This document shows positions 4,769-5,202 of a stretch of DNA of 5,202 bases, piece by piece. The stretch lies in NCBI GenBank assembly GCA_026992375.1, contig JALXAF010000304.1, positions 1 to 5,202 on the forward strand. Reading direction: 5' to 3'. The DNA comes from Anaerolineae bacterium. GTDB taxonomy: Bacteria > Chloroflexota > Anaerolineae > J102. How positions within the stretch are numbered: position 1 is the stretch's first letter; each line of letters begins with the position of its first letter. The notes beneath the pieces are model-generated. The model saw only the letters and a list, made by a program, of their open reading frames with translations, had not been told where the DNA came from and searched no databases. The translations under genes were made by a program, and so were the position numbers.

Positions 4769-5202
4769 TCAGTTGAATGAGGAGAATATCTTCGCCACAG
4801 CCGCGGCCCGGCTGTTGACTTCCAGTTTATCGAAGATGGCGCGCAGGTGGCGCTTGACCGTGTTGGGGGAGATCACCAGGGTCTGGGCGATGGCTTTGTT
4901 GCTCAATCCCGCCACCATCAGATCAAACACCTCGCGCTCGCGAGGAGAAAGCCTCCGCAACAGGGCCTGACGTCGGGCGTTGAGCGCGGCCAGAGCTGCG
5001 TGCCGGGCCAGCAGCACCAGCACCTTCTTGTCCCAATCCGAAGCGGGAGGCTGGCCTCCGTCGGTGGCAAAAACTCCCAATGCGCCGATGGGCGTTTCCG
5101 AATCTCCAGCCAGCAAGGGCGCAATCACCCCGCGCGGCCTTCCGGGTGACGAAAGCATCGTCACGCCCGACGCGTGCGCAGCCAGCGGTGCGTTGAAGGC
5201 TA
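4769..5202 (-). CDS. LuxR-family transcriptional regulator with GAF-like domain, C-terminal part
   Basis: The reading frame stays open to the right edge, so the visible 143 residues are the C-terminal part of a larger protein. The upstream half has the look of a GAF sensor domain end: VIAPLLAGDSETPIGALGVF, then a WDKKVLVLLARHAALAALNARR helix. Such helices often connect GAF domains to output domains. The output is a clear LuxR/NarL helix-turn-helix: LSPREREVFDLMVAGLSNKAIA, followed by ISPNTVKRHLRAIFDKLEVNSR near residues 111-131 of the fragment. It should bind DNA as a dimer and respond to a small-molecule or protein signal through the GAF part. A GTG at 5164 is a possible start codon, but the GAF fold would be broken there, so it is not believed. 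SixA follows after 24 bases, suggesting a shared transcript and perhaps a shared signalling pathway. Confidence 0.9.
   Translation of the reverse strand, partial: AFNAPLAAHASGVTMLSSPGRPRGVIAPLLAGDSETPIGALGVFATDGGQPPASDWDKKVLVLLARHAALAALNARRQALLRRLSPREREVFDLMVAGLSNKAIAQTLVISPNTVKRHLRAIFDKLEVNSRAAAVAKIFSSFN

Noticed and set aside
5162..5164. GTG as the start of the LuxR regulator
   Set aside because: The frame remains open to the window edge and the GAF-like domain would be truncated by this start, so the gene more likely begins outside the window.

Overview
This is a GC-rich bacterial chromosomal window with seven protein genes, two of them cut by the window edges. It contains no RNA gene, insertion sequence, CRISPR array or phage gene that I can see. 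The mix of genes (an OmpR-type response regulator with its kinase, a GAF-LuxR regulator, SixA, a 2H phosphoesterase and a large GT-C-like membrane protein) would suit a free-living GC-rich bacterium. Chloroflexota is a guess from the general look of the proteins, not something the sequence proves.

Layout from left to right. Positions 1-888 (minus strand) hold an OmpR/PhoB-type response regulator followed, with a one-base TGATG overlap, by the N-terminus of its sensor histidine kinase, which runs off the left edge. Positions 889-1375 are a 487-base divergent intergenic region. It carries two inverted arrays of an AACGTCA-like heptamer (920-947 and 1004-1031). It also carries three 11-bp-phased TGT(A/T)AA elements (1206-1238) that look like a Pho box. 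Positions 1376-2131 (plus strand) encode a UlaG/NAPE-PLD-like metallo-beta-lactamase-fold hydrolase, with a plausible extended -10 promoter just upstream. This gene converges, six bases apart, with a minus-strand run that reaches the right edge.

In transcription order the minus-strand run is: a GAF-LuxR regulator (cut by the right edge), SixA-type histidine phosphatase (24-base gap, good Shine-Dalgarno), a 475-residue polytopic membrane protein (111-base gap with a possible promoter of its own), and a LigT-like 2H phosphoesterase (33-base gap).

Functional reading. The left part is a two-component system, and its upstream region holds a box of the type bound by PhoB/PhoP proteins, so autoregulation and phosphate sensing are reasonable but unproven ideas. 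The right part pairs a LuxR-type regulator with a phosphohistidine phosphatase, possibly another phosphosignalling unit. The membrane protein and the 2H phosphoesterase may be only loosely connected to it. I see no clearly new multi-gene system. The most interesting signals are non-coding, in the 889-1375 intergenic region.
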